Positions 5,976 to 6,733 of a stretch of 6,733 nt of DNA are shown here, in pieces; the stretch's first letter is position 1; each line of letters starts with the position of its first letter. Made by a program: the position numbers and the translations under genes. This DNA is from an uncultured Succinivibrio sp. (GTDB lineage Bacteria > Pseudomonadota > Gammaproteobacteria > Enterobacterales > Succinivibrionaceae): assembly GCA_902772715.1 (NCBI GenBank), contig CACYBT010000179.1, forward strand, positions 1-6,733, in the 5' to 3' direction. Below the pieces are notes generated by a model. It ran no database searches. It had not been told where the DNA came from and saw only the letters and a list, made by a program, of their open reading frames with translations.

Positions 5976-6733
5976 TGTTAGTGAGAATAATTACAGCCGT
6001 GGTGCTGATCGCTGCGGTGTTGCTGTGGCTGTTTGTGGCAGATTATCCAATTTTTGCCATGGGGGCTCTTTTTATGTATAGTGTCGGAGCCTATGAAATG
6101 GGCCCTTTATTAGGGTTTAAAAGTAGAATTCCGTTTCTTTTGATTGCCACAATTGCTGCTGTTGCCGCCTTTGTGTTTGTGGAAAATCCTGGTACCTTCG
6201 TTATTACCGGTATTCCTAAGAGCGCCTGTTATATCACGATGCTCGGAATTGTCGTATGGCTTACCTGCATTCCTCTTCTTCTAAAATATCCGCATAATAC
6301 TTCCTGGCATCAGCATAGATTAATCAACGTCATTCTTGGGCTTCTGCTTTTGGTGCCTTTTTTAATGGGCTTGCTCATTCTGCGTTCACATGAATATGCA
6401 TACAATGACAGATCAGGATCTTTTCTGGTTTTAAGTGTTATGGCTTTGGTATGGTGTGCTGATTCAGGCGCCTATTTTTCAGGTTATTTTTTAGGCAGGC
6501 ATAAGATGCTGCCTAATGTCAGTCCTAAAAAGACCTTAGAAGGTCTTGTGGGCGGAATTGTTACCGCACTTATGGGAATGTATGTCTTTTTGGAATTAGG
6601 CTGGTTTGGACAGTATGCCGTCAATAAAGCAGTTTTGATTTTAGCTTGTATTATGACTATCATTTTTTCGGTGATAGGTGATCTGATGGAAAGTATGCTT
6701 AAAAGATTGGTCAATATTAAGGATTCTGGAAAA
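5975..6733 (+). CDS. cdsA: Phosphatidate cytidylyltransferase (CDP-diglyceride synthase), 3' end outside window
   Basis: An open frame of 253 codons runs off the window end with no stop; E. coli CdsA has 285 residues, so about 30 are missing. The enzyme makes CDP-diacylglycerol from phosphatidic acid and CTP in the inner membrane, the branch point to PE, PG and cardiolipin. Seen: many hydrophobic segments (near residues 5-21, 26-44, 53-69, 86-104, 116-137, 150-160, 190-207, 218-236); the conserved WCADSGAYFSGYFLGRHK (160-177) and NVSPKKTLEGLVGG (181-194); and SVIGDLMESMLKRLVNIKDSG (232-252), the start of the family signature. The expected HGG-x(2)-DR end lies outside. The ATG shares its A with the uppS stop codon, and AAAGGA (5961-5966) sits 8 nt upstream. 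TTG or GTG codons just after the ATG are not better starts. Confidence 0.95.
   Translation, partial: MLVRIITAVVLIAAVLLWLFVADYPIFAMGALFMYSVGAYEMGPLLGFKSRIPFLLIATIAAVAAFVFVENPGTFVITGIPKSACYITMLGIVVWLTCIPLLLKYPHNTSWHQHRLINVILGLLLLVPFLMGLLILRSHEYAYNDRSGSFLVLSVMALVWCADSGAYFSGYFLGRHKMLPNVSPKKTLEGLVGGIVTALMGMYVFLELGWFGQYAVNKAVLILACIMTIIFSVIGDLMESMLKRLVNIKDSGK

Noticed and set aside
1..6733. Novel defence system, mobile element or CRISPR array
   Set aside because: Every long frame is a well-known core gene, the intergenic DNA is short, and I see no transposase, long direct repeats or spaced repeats.

Overview
The window carries the tail of one gene, six complete genes and the head of an eighth, all on the + strand, with almost no unused DNA. 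Gene content, protein similarity to Escherichia coli orthologues (judged from memory, not by alignment) and gene order point to a gammaproteobacterium with a flagellar export gene and moderate GC. A flagellated member near Aeromonadales/Succinivibrionaceae would fit, but that placement is only a guess.

Region 1 (1-1930): the C-terminal part of parE (topoisomerase IV subunit B) is followed 10 bp later by a complete flhB (flagellar export gate protein). flhB is normally found with flhA or other flagellar genes, so its place here is unusual. Region 2 (1931-2154): a 224-bp gap holds a weak terminator-like hairpin, an extended -10 promoter candidate near 1990-1998, and a roughly 150-nt leader. The leader folds into a clear nested stem-loop in the position of the E. 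coli t44/tff rpsB leader, where ribosomal protein S2 represses its own operon. Region 3 (2155-4653): rpsB (S2), a 106-bp spacer with two tandem hairpins, tsf (EF-Ts) and pyrH (UMP kinase). Region 4 (4666-6733): frr (ribosome recycling factor), uppS (undecaprenyl diphosphate synthase) and the first 253 codons of cdsA (CDP-diglyceride synthase), with gaps of 12 and 8 bp and then a 1-base stop/start overlap.

From rpsB onward this is the classic rpsB-tsf-pyrH-frr-uppS-cdsA cluster, joining translation (S2, EF-Ts, RRF), pyrimidine nucleotide supply (PyrH) and envelope precursors (UppS for the lipid carrier of peptidoglycan, CdsA for phospholipids). dxr is not between frr and uppS as it is in E. 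coli. I see no mobile element, CRISPR array, tRNA or rRNA, and no convincing novel system. The most interesting parts are the rpsB leader, with a possible loop-loop contact and a small upstream ORF, and the isolated flhB.
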